This document shows, in pieces, positions 25,050 to 35,888 of a stretch of 64,000 nucleotides of DNA (positions within the stretch are counted from its first letter, which is position 1; every line of letters begins with the position of its first letter). The translations under genes and the position numbers were made by a program. Location of the stretch: contig BDSL01000042.1 of assembly GCA_003116995.1 (NCBI GenBank), forward strand, positions 124,001 to 188,000, given 5' to 3'. Origin of the DNA: Yamagishiella unicocca. Taxonomy: Eukaryota > Chlorophyta > Chlorophyceae > Chlamydomonadales > Volvocaceae. The notes below the pieces were generated by a model that was not told the DNA's origin, did no database searches, and worked only from the letters and a program-made list of their open reading frames with translations.

Positions 25050-25765
25050 CGGGCTGGAGTGGGTAGTGCCCGAAGGCAGCAGACAGAGGTAGCAGACGTG
25101 GCAGCGGTGATCAAAGAAGCAGTCGCCGTACCGGCCGTTGAGAACGGGGCCGGGTCGGTCCGGACCCGACACCCATTGGCTGGTGTAGTGCGTTGTGTTA
25201 CGAGCAAAGCCACCCCACCTCGATTTCGACGTGCAGCGGCGACATGGGGTATAGGGTGCAGGAGTGGCAGGGACGGAGAGAGGGAGGGACGGAGTTGCTG
25301 GGCGGCGTGTCGCTCGCCTGTTGTTGTTGCATGCGAGCGAAGTGACAGCGCCACTATGCGGCCGCCCTGCTCGCTAGGACCCAGTGCCAGCTCAACACGG
25401 AAGGGCGGAGCGCCGAGCCCCTCACGTGGGAAGACGAAGAGGCGCCGTCTAGTTGCCTTGTTGGGCCGCGGGCGGCAGGCTCCCGCGGGGCGCACATGAC
25501 GCTGCCAGCTGCACCCGGCGGCCCCGCCGTACCCCCCGCACCGGCGGTACCTTATCCCGGGTACCGTTCGTTGCTCCAGGGGAGGTATGCGGGGAAACAC
25601 ACCCACCGGCGGCTGGCGGCTGACACCCATCAGCGACCGCGGGGCCGACCCACCGACCCGTGGGCCAGCCATGGAGCATGGCAGGTCCGGCGGTGGGGTC
25701 GCGATGACGGCTCAACAAGGTCAACAAATGGGCCTTTTAGCGTGAGAGTTGCGGCGGTTTTGCAG

Positions 25766-25770
25766 TGTAA
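25766..25770 (+). terminator. TGTAA polyadenylation signal of selenoprotein U
   Basis: TGTAA 717 bp past the stop; a second copy is at 25792-25796. A long 3' UTR suits a SECIS-bearing mRNA. Confidence 0.45.
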
Positions 25771-26280
25771 TTGCAATGGCGTTACATTAGATGTAACGTA
25801 AAGCGGTAAGCGGCAGCAGTGGCCTACTGGGGTCCAAGTGGAAGACGTGCAGCCCGTGGCGGGCTGGTGGCCGAGAACTGAATCAGCGGGCCCCAGACCG
25901 GGAGGTGCAGCCGTCGCCCAACACTGAGGAGAAAGACATTGCAAGTATACACCCATGAGCAGTACCGTATGCATCTCCAGCCCTCCAAACGCGTGTGCCA
26001 GACCTTAGTTCGGCTGGTACCACGTCGGCACTTTGCCAGCCCTTCAGGCAACTTTCGAGCAACCGACAACTCCCTCGCCCCCGCCTGCCCAACCCCCCAC
26101 GCTCCTCCCCGCACTACAGCAGCGCCGCTCGACACCCCTTACCCGCACAGTCGCCTTCCGGCTTCGAAACCTCGTCGTCACCCTCATCCTGCCCCTCAGC
26201 TCACTTCACACCCGCTGCCACGGTACTAGTCGCCCGAGTGCCTCCTCCCAACACCCCAACACTCCGCGTGTCCACCGGAC

Positions 26281-26338
26281 CCCGGCATCAGCTACCTCAC
26301 CCCGGCATCAGCTACCTCACCCCGGCATCAGCTACCGC
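26281..26338. repeat. 20-bp triplicate repeat
   Basis: Three copies of CCCGGCATCAGCTACCTCAC (last one slightly changed) between the convergent genes. Confidence 0.9.
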
Positions 26339-26497
26339 ACCGCCGTTGGAATTCGCGCCCCGGCCCTGCCGGAGAAGAACGTCCTCGGGGCGCGTGCGCA
26401 CTCCCTCGCCTCCGCCTCCCTTCACGGCTGTTTTACTGCACTTCTGGAAACTTCTGGCGCTCCATTACACGCCCATGGGACCAGGACAGGGGCTCCA

Positions 26498-26502
26498 TTA
26501 CA
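26498..26502 (-). terminator. TGTAA polyadenylation signal (Cys-rich membrane protein)
   Basis: TTACA on the plus strand, about 140 bp past the stop at 26641; a second copy is at 26465-26469. Confidence 0.5.
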
Positions 26503-26640
26503 GGACCTTCTGGTGCTCCGTACACGCCCATGGCACAACCGCTGGTCCGCATCCCATACCCTGGGCCCCCGAGTGCGGGGCTCCAGGGAGGGGGCCAATC
26601 TTGCTGTGAAACTCCCACGGCGCCGCCGCGCCGGCAGGCC

Positions 26641-29600
26641 TCAAAGTGGCGCGGGCCCCCTGGGGATCGAGCCCTGGCCCTGGCCCGTAACTTGTGGCGT
26701 GGGCAGCAGGTGCAACGGCTGGTTGAGCTCGTCGTCGCCGTCGTCGTCGCTGAGCGCGAGCGTCCGGGTGTGGATGACGTCATGATCACCACCGCCGCCG
26801 CCGTACATGGTGTCACCCGCAAACTGATTCAGCCGCGGACGGGCGTTCGCGGCGGCAGACCCCCCCCGCTCCAAGTCGTGTTCGGCGGCTGGGTGCCAGG
26901 CGCCCCCAGGGGCCCCACCGGCCCGATGGGAGGGCGACGAGGCAGCCGCCGCTGAGCTGACGGGCAGCCGACCCGTGGGTCGCGAGCCGCCGATTGTGTC
27001 GCTGCCCGCGGCCCCCAGGTCGTCCAACGTGAAGACGTCGTCCACCTCGCCATCCTCGTCGAAGGCCCTAAGCCGGCCGGGTGGAAGCGCAGAGGAGGAG
27101 GACGCGGCCGACCCGTGGGTCGGCTTCCGCAATGCCCCGCCACCCCCACCACCGCCGCCGCCGCCGTGGTCGCTCCGCGCCCTGAAGGAGTTGAGCATGC
27201 GGTAGCGCTCCGCAGCAGCGGCGGCGTTGGCGGTGTCCTCCCTGTAGCGCCTGCCGTACCGCAGCCGGCGGTAGCCATCCGCGACGGCGTTGCAGAACCT
27301 GGTCCAGGGGATGTCTTCCGGCTGGGGGGCCGCAGGCCGGCTTTCCAGACCCGGCGTGTACGACTGCCCCGTGAAGATGGGCTCGTAGGTGGTCAAGCTC
27401 TGGCGGGGACAACGGTCGAAGGGGGGCCGGCTACAGCGTTGGTACGGCTGGAATTGGACAATCCTGGAGTCAACATGATATCTGGCTGGCAAATGGCAGC
27501 CTGGTCCCAGTCGCGACCGCGGCCGCAGCGGCACCCACCCAACTCCATCTGCCGCAAGCCCACCAGACAGCCCTGCCCGGTCGACCCAACCAATCCGCCA
27601 ACCCACCCAGCCAGCCAGTCAGCCAGGCCGCCAGCTACCCCGGCCGCCACCCCGGCCGCCTCCCCGGCCGCCAGCCACCCAGGCCGCCACCCAGCCAGCC
27701 ACCCAGCCAGCCACCCCGGCCGCCAGGCCGCCACCCCGGCCGCCAGCCACCCCGGCCGCCAGCCACCCCGGCCGCCAGCCACCCCGGCCGCCAGCCACCC
27801 CGGCCGCCAGCCACCCCGGCCGCCAGCCACCCACCCGGATTCTGAGGTTGTGCAGGTCGGGCGTCAATCCGCAGCACCACATCACTGCGCCCGCCGTACA
27901 AGCCGCCAGCATCAGGCAGCCCACCACGATGAACGCCACCAGGCCGCCGTGGGAGCGCCGCGGGGGGCCGGCAGGAGGCGGAGGGGGAGGAGAAGGAGGC
28001 GGCGAGGGCTCGCCGCCCAGCCCGCTGGTGGACGTGTCGGTGCCAGGAGCGGCCGGCGGCGGCGAGGGAGCGTTGCCTGGGGGCTCCGGCTGCGGCGGCG
28101 GCAGTGGCGGCGCGTCCGTGGTGGTGATGCAGGTGAGGGAGAGGTTGGCGGGCAGGAGGCTGGGGGCGGCGGCAGGGCTGTCCACACTGGCCCAGGTGGA
28201 GGAGTTGAGGGGCTGCGCGAGGAGCGTTGCGGGTTGGGGGCAGGGGATCTTAGGGCGTCCCATGGGTCGGTTGACAAATCTGCCGTACGCACTGCGCAGA
28301 AGCGCAACCGTGTACAGCCACGGCATCACGTAATGTCGGGACTCGCTGCCCCCCGGGATTCCCCCTCCGGCACAAGCCCCAGCCACCGGCACGCCGCCCT
28401 TCCCCGCTCCCCTCCGACCCACGGATTTTCCTCTCATAACCCCCTTCCCCCCTCGGTTTAGAATCTCGCCCCCTCCCGCCGCCCCTCCTGACCCGGCCCC
28501 CTTCTCGCCCCCTCCCGCCGCCCCTCCTGGCCCGGCCCCCCTCTCGCGACCCTCACATCGCATCCCGGCACGTTGAGGCCGTCATCGCAGAAGCAGCGCC
28601 CCCACATCCGGACGTTGTGGCAGCTGCCGCCGGGCGGCACTTGGCGCGAGGTGTAGAAGGGGAAGTCGGAGCTGCCGTTGTGCGGGATGGGGGTGCGCTC
28701 GATAGTGCTGCGGGAGGAATCGTCGGGGTAGTGCTGCCGCGGCACGTCACAAACTGGCAGTTGGGCGGTTGGGGTAGTTGGGGCGCGTGGACAGTTACCG
28801 GGCGTGTGTGTATGTGGCGTGGGAGTATCTTAGATTGGTTGGTTGCTGCAGGGTTGGTTGGTAAACGACCCGGGGACTGTGACTAGGGGACTATGATTAG
28901 CTGGTGGGGTAATCGATCAGTCCCATGCTCTGCCGCCGCGCCCTCCACCGCAAAAACGTCTGCCTTCAGGTGCACCACGCCCTCCTCCAGTCGCCGTTTC
29001 CTATTCGGGTTTGCCTTTCACTGTCGATTCACGGGCTTCCCCTCGTATCCTCCAGTCACCCCCTCGCCCTCCACCTCTCCCCGGCGCCACCCACGAACCC
29101 CGCACCCGCATAGGTGACGCTGCATGGGAGCAGCTCGCAGCACTTGACCTGCGGCCGCACCCTGCAGCAGTTCTCCTTGAAGCAGGCGCCCAAGTGCTCT
29201 GTGCAGGCCTTAAAGTCGAAACACAACTGCTCGGGCGGGCGGGCGGCAGCGGCGCGAGGTACCGGCAGACGAGTCAGTCCACATCAACCGACAACGACAA
29301 GGACTAACTCGCCCATTCGCTGTCCATGTTGCTGGCGGCTGGACGCGTGCTGACCGACCCACGGGACGACCAATGGAACGACCATCGGTACACTATCCTC
29401 ACGGAACAGCCTCCTCGCCGCCCCCACTCCTCCTCGCCCTCCCGCCCCCTTCCCTCCTTTTCCCTCGCCACTCCCCCCTCAGGTCGTTTTTACAACACCA
29501 CACACACACACGCACACACACGCGCGCACACACACACACACCTCGCTGTCCATCTGCGACCAGCCCGCATCGCATCCCCCGGGGGTACAGTCCGTCCAAT

Positions 29601-30725
29601 GGCAGTCGTTGTAGTCCACCGCCGTGAAGCCATCACCCAGCTGAGTGCACGGAGCAACAGCACCAGCACGGAGCATCAGCACGGAGCACCAACGCCAGCA
29701 CCAGCACCAGCACGGAGCACCAGCACGGAGCACCAGCACCAGCCGGGCAGGGCCGGGGGGAAGGTGTGTTAGTAGCACCGCGGGCTGTGTGTAGCGCCGC
29801 CAGGCCGCGTCATGAGGCCCGGTTATAAGGCTATGTGTGTGTTACGTCTGCGGCAACTTTGTATGGTGAGCCCACTCGCACGGTGAAATCGAAGCGGGAG
29901 GGCTGAAGAGGGACGAATGGGCCCGGGCGTCATTGGTCCCGCGGGCATGGCGCGAAGTTGGGTATGGGTTCTGGGGGGAGCGCGAGAAAACCCAACCCGG
30001 TGAGATCTTGGTCGGCAGCATCCAGTGCCACCATTACCACCCGCACCGCACCCGCACCACCTGCACCATGTCGGAGGTGCCTCTATCGGGCAGCCCTGCT
30101 GGGGTTCTCAACGACCTCGCACACGACCGGGCACCCCTCGCATCCCACGCCCTCTCATCCCAGGCCGCCGCGGGCCCACCTGGGCCTTGCCCGCGGGGCA
30201 GCTGTCCCACTCGTTGGTGCAGTTGGAGGCGAGGCACATGTGATCCTCGTCACGGCACTGGGCCGTGCAGTTGGCGTGACGGTACCAGGAGGCGCCGGAG
30301 CAGGGCTGAGCGGGGGAGGAGCGGGGGGCGTCAGCGGGAAAAGGGTTTGTGCTGGCACGGTGTTTGTTGATTGGATGGCGGCGGCAACGTCAGGGGGCAG
30401 TGAGGGGGGTCGGGGAGCAGCAGTGAGGGGTGTGAGGGGTGTGGTGGTGGTAGTTCGGAGGGGACCGCGAAGACGGGTGGAAACGTGCCGCACGTCTCAC
30501 GGGCTGCCTTCTCGCGTCGTAGCCGCACCACGATCCTCGGGCACCTTCCCGCCGTACCTTCGTCGCCGTCAGCAGGAACAACAGCGAGAGCAAGCCGATG
30601 GGCAGAAGCGAGCCAGTCCGCCATCGTAGGCTAATATTTTGACGGAGCTGCAAGCTACCGCGCTGCGACGACGCACGTGGCAGGCGCGGGAATGCTTCTC
30701 CAGCTGCTTGCAGGTCCTGCCGCAT
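26641..30725 (-). CDS. Cys-rich single-pass membrane protein, unknown function
   Basis: Exons in order: 30725-30558, 30305-30180, 29640-29542, 29226-29106, 28753-28557, 28212-27835 and 27399-26641; all phases join, giving about 615 aa. The first exon carries a hydrophobic stretch (LLPIGLLSLLFLL), a signal peptide or anchor preceded by about 38 residues; the start is therefore uncertain. About 180 residues of Cys-rich ectodomain follow, with pairs and C-x-C patterns (CTAQCRDEDHMC, CCRVRPQVKCC, WGRCFCDDG). Next come a Pro-rich stalk (PPPSPPPPPP), one transmembrane helix (GLVAFIVVGCLMLAACTAG) and a cytoplasmic tail of about 280 residues, rich in Gly, Ser and Asp, that I do not recognise. The layout is that of a type I surface receptor or adhesion protein. 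The Pro-rich stalk recalls volvocine cell-wall proteins. No family is assigned. Confidence 0.7.
27625..27832. repeat. 16-bp GC-rich minisatellite in an intron
   Basis: Many copies of CCGGCCGCCAGCCACC in the intron between exons 28212-27835 and 27399-26641. It makes spurious long open frames on both strands. Confidence 0.9.
28464..28547. repeat. 39-bp duplication in an intron
   Basis: Two adjacent copies (period 39) starting TCTCGCCCCCTCCCGCC, with a third start, in the intron after the exon 28753-28557. Confidence 0.8.
29502..29541. repeat. (CA)n microsatellite next to a donor site
   Basis: Imperfect CA/CG dinucleotide run immediately downstream (minus strand) of the exon ending 29542, so length changes could affect that 5' splice site. 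Confidence 0.8.
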
Positions 30726-31148
30726 GGTCTTGTCTACAATAAGATTGAAAGCACGATTAATGGTTCCATTCCTAATGGTAAAATGTTACGCAGCGGTTGC
30801 CAGGGACTGCAACTGAAAGGAAGAGGAAGGGGGGAATGCCGAGGCAGCAGAGGGTACTCCTTTGGAAGTGACAACACGCCTTCGTAATGTAGTCAATTTT
30901 TTTCTGAAGTAAAAATGTAATCAATTGGCGGAGGGAGGGTTTTTCAACTCCAGCTATCGGTACGCCCTTTTCCGACGCCCTTTTCCAACAGTTGGATCAT
31001 GCCCATATTGGCATTTCCTATCCTGATAACATTTGTCTAACAACATATGCAAATATAACGTTTCGATACGGTAATTCGCCATTCCTCTGTTTTCCGGTTG
31101 CCACTGCACCTCACCATCGGCCCGATATCAACACATATCCGCCTCAGG
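30726..31148. other. Divergent intergenic region
   Basis: About 420 bp between the divergent Cys-rich membrane protein and SET genes; likely shared promoter DNA. No coding signal. Confidence 0.45.
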
Positions 31149-34100
31149 ATGTTGTCGTTAGCTTCGAGTCATTACGCAATAAATACAGGATGCGGTCGGC
31201 AGGCCATCGCCACCTCGGCGTCGGTGGCGCCTCAAACCTCCCGCAGCCTGCAGCCAGCTCTGCAGACCGTGGCGTCGTCACGGTATCCTTACACAGATCG
31301 GATGAACCTAAGCTGTGGTTGTCCTTGCGGGCCTTCCCACAGCCGCCACCATGCCCGTCAACCATCGACGCTGCCCAGCGCTGTTTCCTCGCCCGGCGCC
31401 ATCGCCACGACAAAGTCAAGCGATGGCGGCTTGAGCGATGACGACCCGCTCGCTGCTCAGCTGAAGGCGTGGGTGCTCGAGCACAGCAAATCTCTGCCCA
31501 CGCGGCTCACGCCCGTGCGGCGGGACAGGTGAGGCCGCAAGCTTCTGTCTCGGCGCCTCCCGCGCCCTGCCCCGTCTGGCCCCACATATACCACCCTTGC
31601 ACAACACTACCCTCCCACACAAACCGTCGACCGCGTGCAAGCCCTCCTCGCAACCCCTCCTCGCAAGCCCTTCCCATTCAATCCCCTGCGCGTGCCGTCT
31701 TGCCCCTAGTCCTCAAAATCCCCACCCCACCTCGCCCTGCACCCGCCAAACCAACCCCTGACCGGCACCGCCACCGGCACCGGCGCCCCTCCCCGCCCCG
31801 TTGGCGCAGCGGCTCGTACTCGCTCGTCACGGAAGAGCCCGTCCGGCGCGGCCAAACCCTGATCCGGGTGCCCCGCAAGCTGCTGCTGAGCCTCGACACG
31901 GCGCGAGCCAGCGAGTGGTGTGGCGGGACCGTGCGGGAGGCGGGGCTGACGGAGTGGCAGTCGCTCATATTACACCTGCTGTGCGAGCGGGCGCTGGGGC
32001 AACGGAGCTTCTGGGCGCCGTACCTGAACACGCTGCCGAAGGACATGGTACGTACGTACGTACATACGTGGCTCGTGAGCTCCAGGGAGGCTCCCCGCCC
32101 TTGTCCCTTTAGCTCACGAGCCACGTGGGGCCGTGGTGGGGCGGAGGGCAGTAGCGGGTGCGACATGCTGCATCGAGGGACCGACTTCATCGCGGACCTG
32201 TATCCCACCACCTGCCGCCCTGTGTCCCTGCCGTACTCCCGGCCACATACCGGCGCTAATTGCCGCTTACCCTTGCCCTCCCCACCCCCCGTCGCGTTAC
32301 CCAGTCGCGTTACCGGTTCTTTTATTGTAACCCCCCGTGCCCTCCCCGCCCCCCCCACCTCCATTGGCCCCTGTTCCCCCTCCCCCAGTCCCACCACCCC
32401 TTGCTCTGGGGCCCCGAGCGCCTCTCCTGGCTGGCCGGCAGCCCCCTGGTCTCACAGCTGGCGGAGCGGCAGACGCAGGTGGCGGACGATACGGAGGTGC
32501 TGCTGGTGGCGGGGGCCAACGACCTGCCGCTGGCTCGGGAGCACCTGGCGGCCACGGGGGGGGAGATGGTCACGCGCGACGCGGTGGGGTGGGCTGCCGC
32601 GGTGCTGCTGTCGCGCGCCTTCTGTCTGGACCTGGCGGCGGAGGAGCCCCTGGAGGCGGACATGAGCTACTTCGGCACCTGGACCAGCCACGCGCCCGAC
32701 GTGCTGGCGCTGGTGCCCTGGGCGGACCTGATGGGGCACTGCAGCTCAGCGGGTGGGTTCGGGCTGGGGCCTGGGCGAGTGGGAGGGTAGGTAGGCGGCG
32801 GAAGGGGGGGGGGAGCTGGGAGAGGACGTGTATGGGACGGGGGAGGGGGAGCAGTGGGTGAGTTCAGGATCGATGGGGGTGGGGTAAGAGTGGTGCCAGG
32901 TGCGAAGAAGGAGAACAGAAACCGTGCCGTCTCCACCCACCTCGTCCCGCCGCTCTGCTGCACCCGCACCCGCACCGGTACCCTTCGGATCTCCTCCCCA
33001 CCACCACCACGACCAGCTAGCCACGCCTCTCCTCCGCCGTCTCCTCTCTGGCTCCCTCCCCCTCCTCCCCGCCCCAGGCCCTGAGTCCTGCGCGGTGTAC
33101 CAGTACGAGCTGTCCGCCGTGACGCTGTCCTCCCACCGGGACTACCGCGTGGGGGAGGCGGTGGTGGACTCGCACGGCAGGCACCTGTCGCCCGTGGACC
33201 TCTTCCTGGACTACGGAGTGGAGGAGGCGCCGGAGGCGGCAGCGGCTGCGGCTGGGGTGACGGATGCTGACATCAGCGGCGATGGTGGTGGCGACGGCGA
33301 AGGCGACGGCAGCGACCGGCGGGGACAGCAGCGCCACCGGTTCGACGTGGAACCGACGGAAGTGGGTGAGTGCGAGCGAGAGCCCGGGTGGTGGCGGTTT
33401 TGGCGGAGTTGCTTGAGGGTAATGAGGAAGCCCGTGGGTACGACATGGGGGTGGGGTGGCTCGTCCCGGGTGGCTCGTCCCGGGTGGCTCGTCCCGGGTG
33501 GCTTGTCCCGGGTGGCGAGGCGTTACCTGTAGATGGGTTGGATTTACGGTTGGTTGCTCTCTTGCTTGGTTCGTGAGCATGTGGTGATGCCCCGCCCCTC
33601 CCGGACAACCCGCCACCGCGCTCCCCGCCCAATACTCCCCGCCCGCCCTGTTCCCTTGCCCCTCTCCGGCCTCCCCCGCCTCTCCGGCCTCCCCCGCCTC
33701 TCCGGCCTCCCCCCCTTCTTCGGCCTCCTCCCACGCCCGCAGTCACGCCCCGATCAGGCCGCAACGCCGCGGTGCTCCGGGCGCTGGCTGCCGTACAGGG
33801 CGAGGGGTGTCGGCTGGCGCTGGGCGAGCGGGGCCCTGACGGCGCCTCTGTCACCTACCTGCGAGCAGCCATGGCCTCGGACGCGGAGTTGGTGCGGGCA
33901 GGTAGGCCAGCCGGTTTCGGAGCTGGGGCGGGCGAAGGTAGAAGAGCCGGTTTCGGAGCTGGGGCGGGCGAAGGCAGAAGGGCCGGTTTCGGAGCGCGCT
34001 GCTAGCGGGCGGCGGGCAGGGGGCAGCGGGACGGGCAGGGTGTTAGGAGCGGCAGGGCCGGCGGGGCACGGCCTAGTGTCAAGGCGGTGTCTCTCCTTAC

Positions 34101-34927
34101 TTGCCAATCCTTGGTTGCTGCTCGATGCCGACATGCATCTCTACCCGCCACCACCTGCTCATCTACCTCCCCGTAAACCTCCCCCTTCACCTCCTCCTAA
34201 ACCTCCTCCTCCCATCCAGGGTGGCGCGTCAAAGCCACCGAGAAGGATGTGGAGCTGGCCTGCCGTGTGATGGGCGCCCTGGCCGAGCCCACCAGCGCCG
34301 GCACGGAGGGGGCGCTGCTGCGGGCGCTGGCTGCCTACATAGAGGCGGCGCTGGGGCGCTTTCCGACCTCCCTGGAGCAGGACGAGGCGCGGCTGGAGGG
34401 GCGCGACGGCTGCGAGAGGGTGCAGGGGTGAGGGGCGGAGGTGGAGGGGCTGCAGCCGAGCCCTGCGGGGGGATCTGCAAAGGAGGGGGACTGGGAGGGA
34501 CGGATCTGGGGGGGACTGGGAGGGACGGATCTGGGGGGGAGGAGGGCGGAGGGACCTGCCTGCTGCCAGCGTGCGCCCCTTGGTGAGCAGATCGGCCATA
34601 GCCTTTGTTTACCACGTGGTCGTTAGTAGCATCGCGTGACTCCCGTGATACCAACCGTCTCAACCGCCCCACCGTTGCCGCAGGCCTGAGCGCCTTGCGG
34701 TCGTTGCACTCGCCAGCCAGAAGCGAGCTCTGACCGGCAGCCGGTTGGCGGTGGCTGGCTGGCTGGCCAAGCTGGAGACAGGCTGCCCGGTGGCGGAGCT
34801 GTACGATGACGAAGATGACGTTTTCGGCGACGCGTGGGGTGACGGAGAGGCGGGCGCAGCGGAAGAGACCGAGTCCGATGGCTGGGGCGGCCACAATAAT
34901 CTCGGCTCCACCAGGCGCAGTCGCTGA
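31149..34927 (+). CDS. SET-domain protein, Rubisco-LSMT/SETD3-like, probable plastid
   Basis: Member of the SET-plus-Rubisco-substrate-binding protein-lysine methyltransferase family. Exons 31149-31528, 31810-32047, 32389-32752, 33078-33365, 33743-33901, 34220-34427 and 34684-34927 join in phase to 626 aa. The N-terminal ~100 residues are Ser/Ala/Arg-rich with few acids, like a plastid transit peptide. SET landmarks: SGSYSLVTEEPVRRGQTLIRVP; HPLLWGPERLSWLAGSPL; VPWADLMGHCSSAG, where LSMT has an ADxxNH motif; and VDLFLDYGVEE, the conserved DYG tyrosine. The C-terminal helices (NAAVLRALAAV, VELACRVMGALA, RFPTSLEQDEARL, RLAVVALASQKRAL) fit the Rubs-subst-bind fold, and the tail is acidic. The NH asparagine that normally contacts S-adenosylmethionine is Gly here and the first SET tyrosine region is divergent, so activity is doubtful. 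Substrate unknown. Confidence 0.85.
32066..32126 (+). repeat. Perfect 16-bp inverted repeat (hairpin) in SET gene intron 2
   Basis: Arms ACGTGGCTCGTGAGCT (32066-32081) and its reverse complement (32111-32126) are separated by 29 nt. It starts 18 nt after the end of the upstream exon (32047). Confidence 0.9.
33455..33516. repeat. 15-bp minisatellite in a SET gene intron
   Basis: Four copies of GGTGGCTCGTCCCGG between exons ending 33365 and starting 33743. Confidence 0.9.
33911..33996. repeat. 36-bp tandem repeat in a SET gene intron
   Basis: About 2.4 copies of a unit beginning CCGGTTTCGGAGCTGGGGCG, right after the exon ending 33901. Confidence 0.85.
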
Positions 34928-35235
34928 TTTGGGTTCATGGTTCCTTAACTTGCCCTTTGATTTGGGTTGCGTGGTGGTTTGAGTGAGGCATGTTGTGTGG
35001 TCTAGGTAGCGGCGGCAGCAGTGTGTGCTGTGTGGGCCTTTTGCGGCATAGGGCTGTGGGGTTGCTAGTTGCGACGGCTAGTGTAGGACGGCAGTGGTAA
35101 GGCCGTCGCTGCCGTCGTTCCCTATCTCCCAGCTATGGCCGTCGTGAGGGGTTACTGCGGCCGTCACCAGCTGCAAGGTGCTGCTGCCCTCAACTCGAGC
35201 ACCCTTCCTGCGTTTGCCGCCGTGCCGATATTAGA

Positions 35236-35356
35236 TGGCCCTGCGGCTGGGTTTCGTGGGGCCCTATAGCTGGGTTCCATGGGGCCCTGCGGCTGGGTTC
35301 CATGGGGCCCTATGGCTGGGTTCCATGGGGCCCTATGGCTGGGTTCCATGGGGCCA
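35236..35356. repeat. 23-bp minisatellite downstream of the SET gene
   Basis: About five copies of a unit beginning GGGCCCTATGGCTGGGTTCC, some with TGCGG for TATGG; likely in the SET 3' UTR. Confidence 0.9.
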
Positions 35357-35531
35357 CATGTTTGGCTAAACGGCACTGAAAACACAAACTGCCCACGTGG
35401 GCAAATCGAACGGATGTGCGGGCAGCGAAGAAAAGGTGTTTCGATATGCAAACGACGCAAACGGCGGCGGAATGTTTTGTAGCGTGCGTGCGTGTGCGTC
35501 TTATCCATACCGTGCTCGATGTGGGTCGTGT

Positions 35532-35536
35532 TGTAA
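35532..35536 (+). terminator. Candidate TGTAA polyadenylation signal (SET gene)
   Basis: First TGTAA found downstream of the SET stop, about 600 bp away. Confidence 0.35.
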
Positions 35537-35764
35537 CGTGGAGGGGTTGTGGTGTTTTGTTATGTGCTGGCGTTTGGTGGAAGTAGCGGTGTGTGTGGAG
35601 GTAGCCGCGGAGCGTGGACGGGGGAGGCTGAATCGAGTAAACACGGCCTGCGGATGAGGAGGTGCAGTGTGTATTGTATTCTTCTTTTGTGCTACAATCT
35701 TTTGTGCTACCAGATGTTTTTTGTCGCACACAGTGTGTGTGTTTGGTACCGTATGTTTGGTGCC

Positions 35765-35788
35765 GTAACGGACATCGATGTCCGTTAC
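35765..35788. repeat. Perfect 24-bp palindrome
   Basis: Half site GTAACGGACATC is followed directly by its reverse complement. It lies 40-odd bp before a copy of the dispersed GGCGCATCGC repeat. Confidence 0.9.
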
Positions 35789-35831
35789 CGCCGCTGTTGC
35801 ACCCCAGGTGCTGCATCTGCGTTGTGGTTAC

Positions 35832-35888
35832 CGTAACAGTAACGATTGACCGTAAGATAGCGCCATCGGGCGCATCGCCGGAGACTGA
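35832..35888 (+). repeat. Dispersed repeat, copy 1 of 3
   Basis: Contains ATCGGGCGCATCGCCGGAGA preceded by GTAACA and a GTAAGATAGCG segment; aligns with copies at 45808-45860 and 55606-55670. Confidence 0.65.

Larger units (their letters stand above)
25050..26640. other. Convergent 3' UTR region (selenoprotein U and Cys-rich membrane protein)
   Basis: No coding exon. Plus-strand TGTAA motifs at 25766 and 25792, and minus-strand ones (TTACA) at 26498 and 26465, bracket the two converging 3' ends. The selenoprotein's SECIS element should be within 25050-25790. Confidence 0.5.

Noticed and set aside
25700..25750. ATGA...AA...GTGA order as a SECIS element
   Set aside because: The core motifs are present in order but I could not pair the required helices by eye; not reported as a feature.
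27619..28563. Long minus frame with GGWRPGWLAAGVA repeats
   Set aside because: Only part (27835-28212) is an exon; the repeat part is an intronic 16-bp minisatellite.
30639..30887. Plus-strand frame of 82 codons opposite the start of the Cys-rich gene
   Set aside because: Short, no domain, antisense to the better supported minus-strand first exon.
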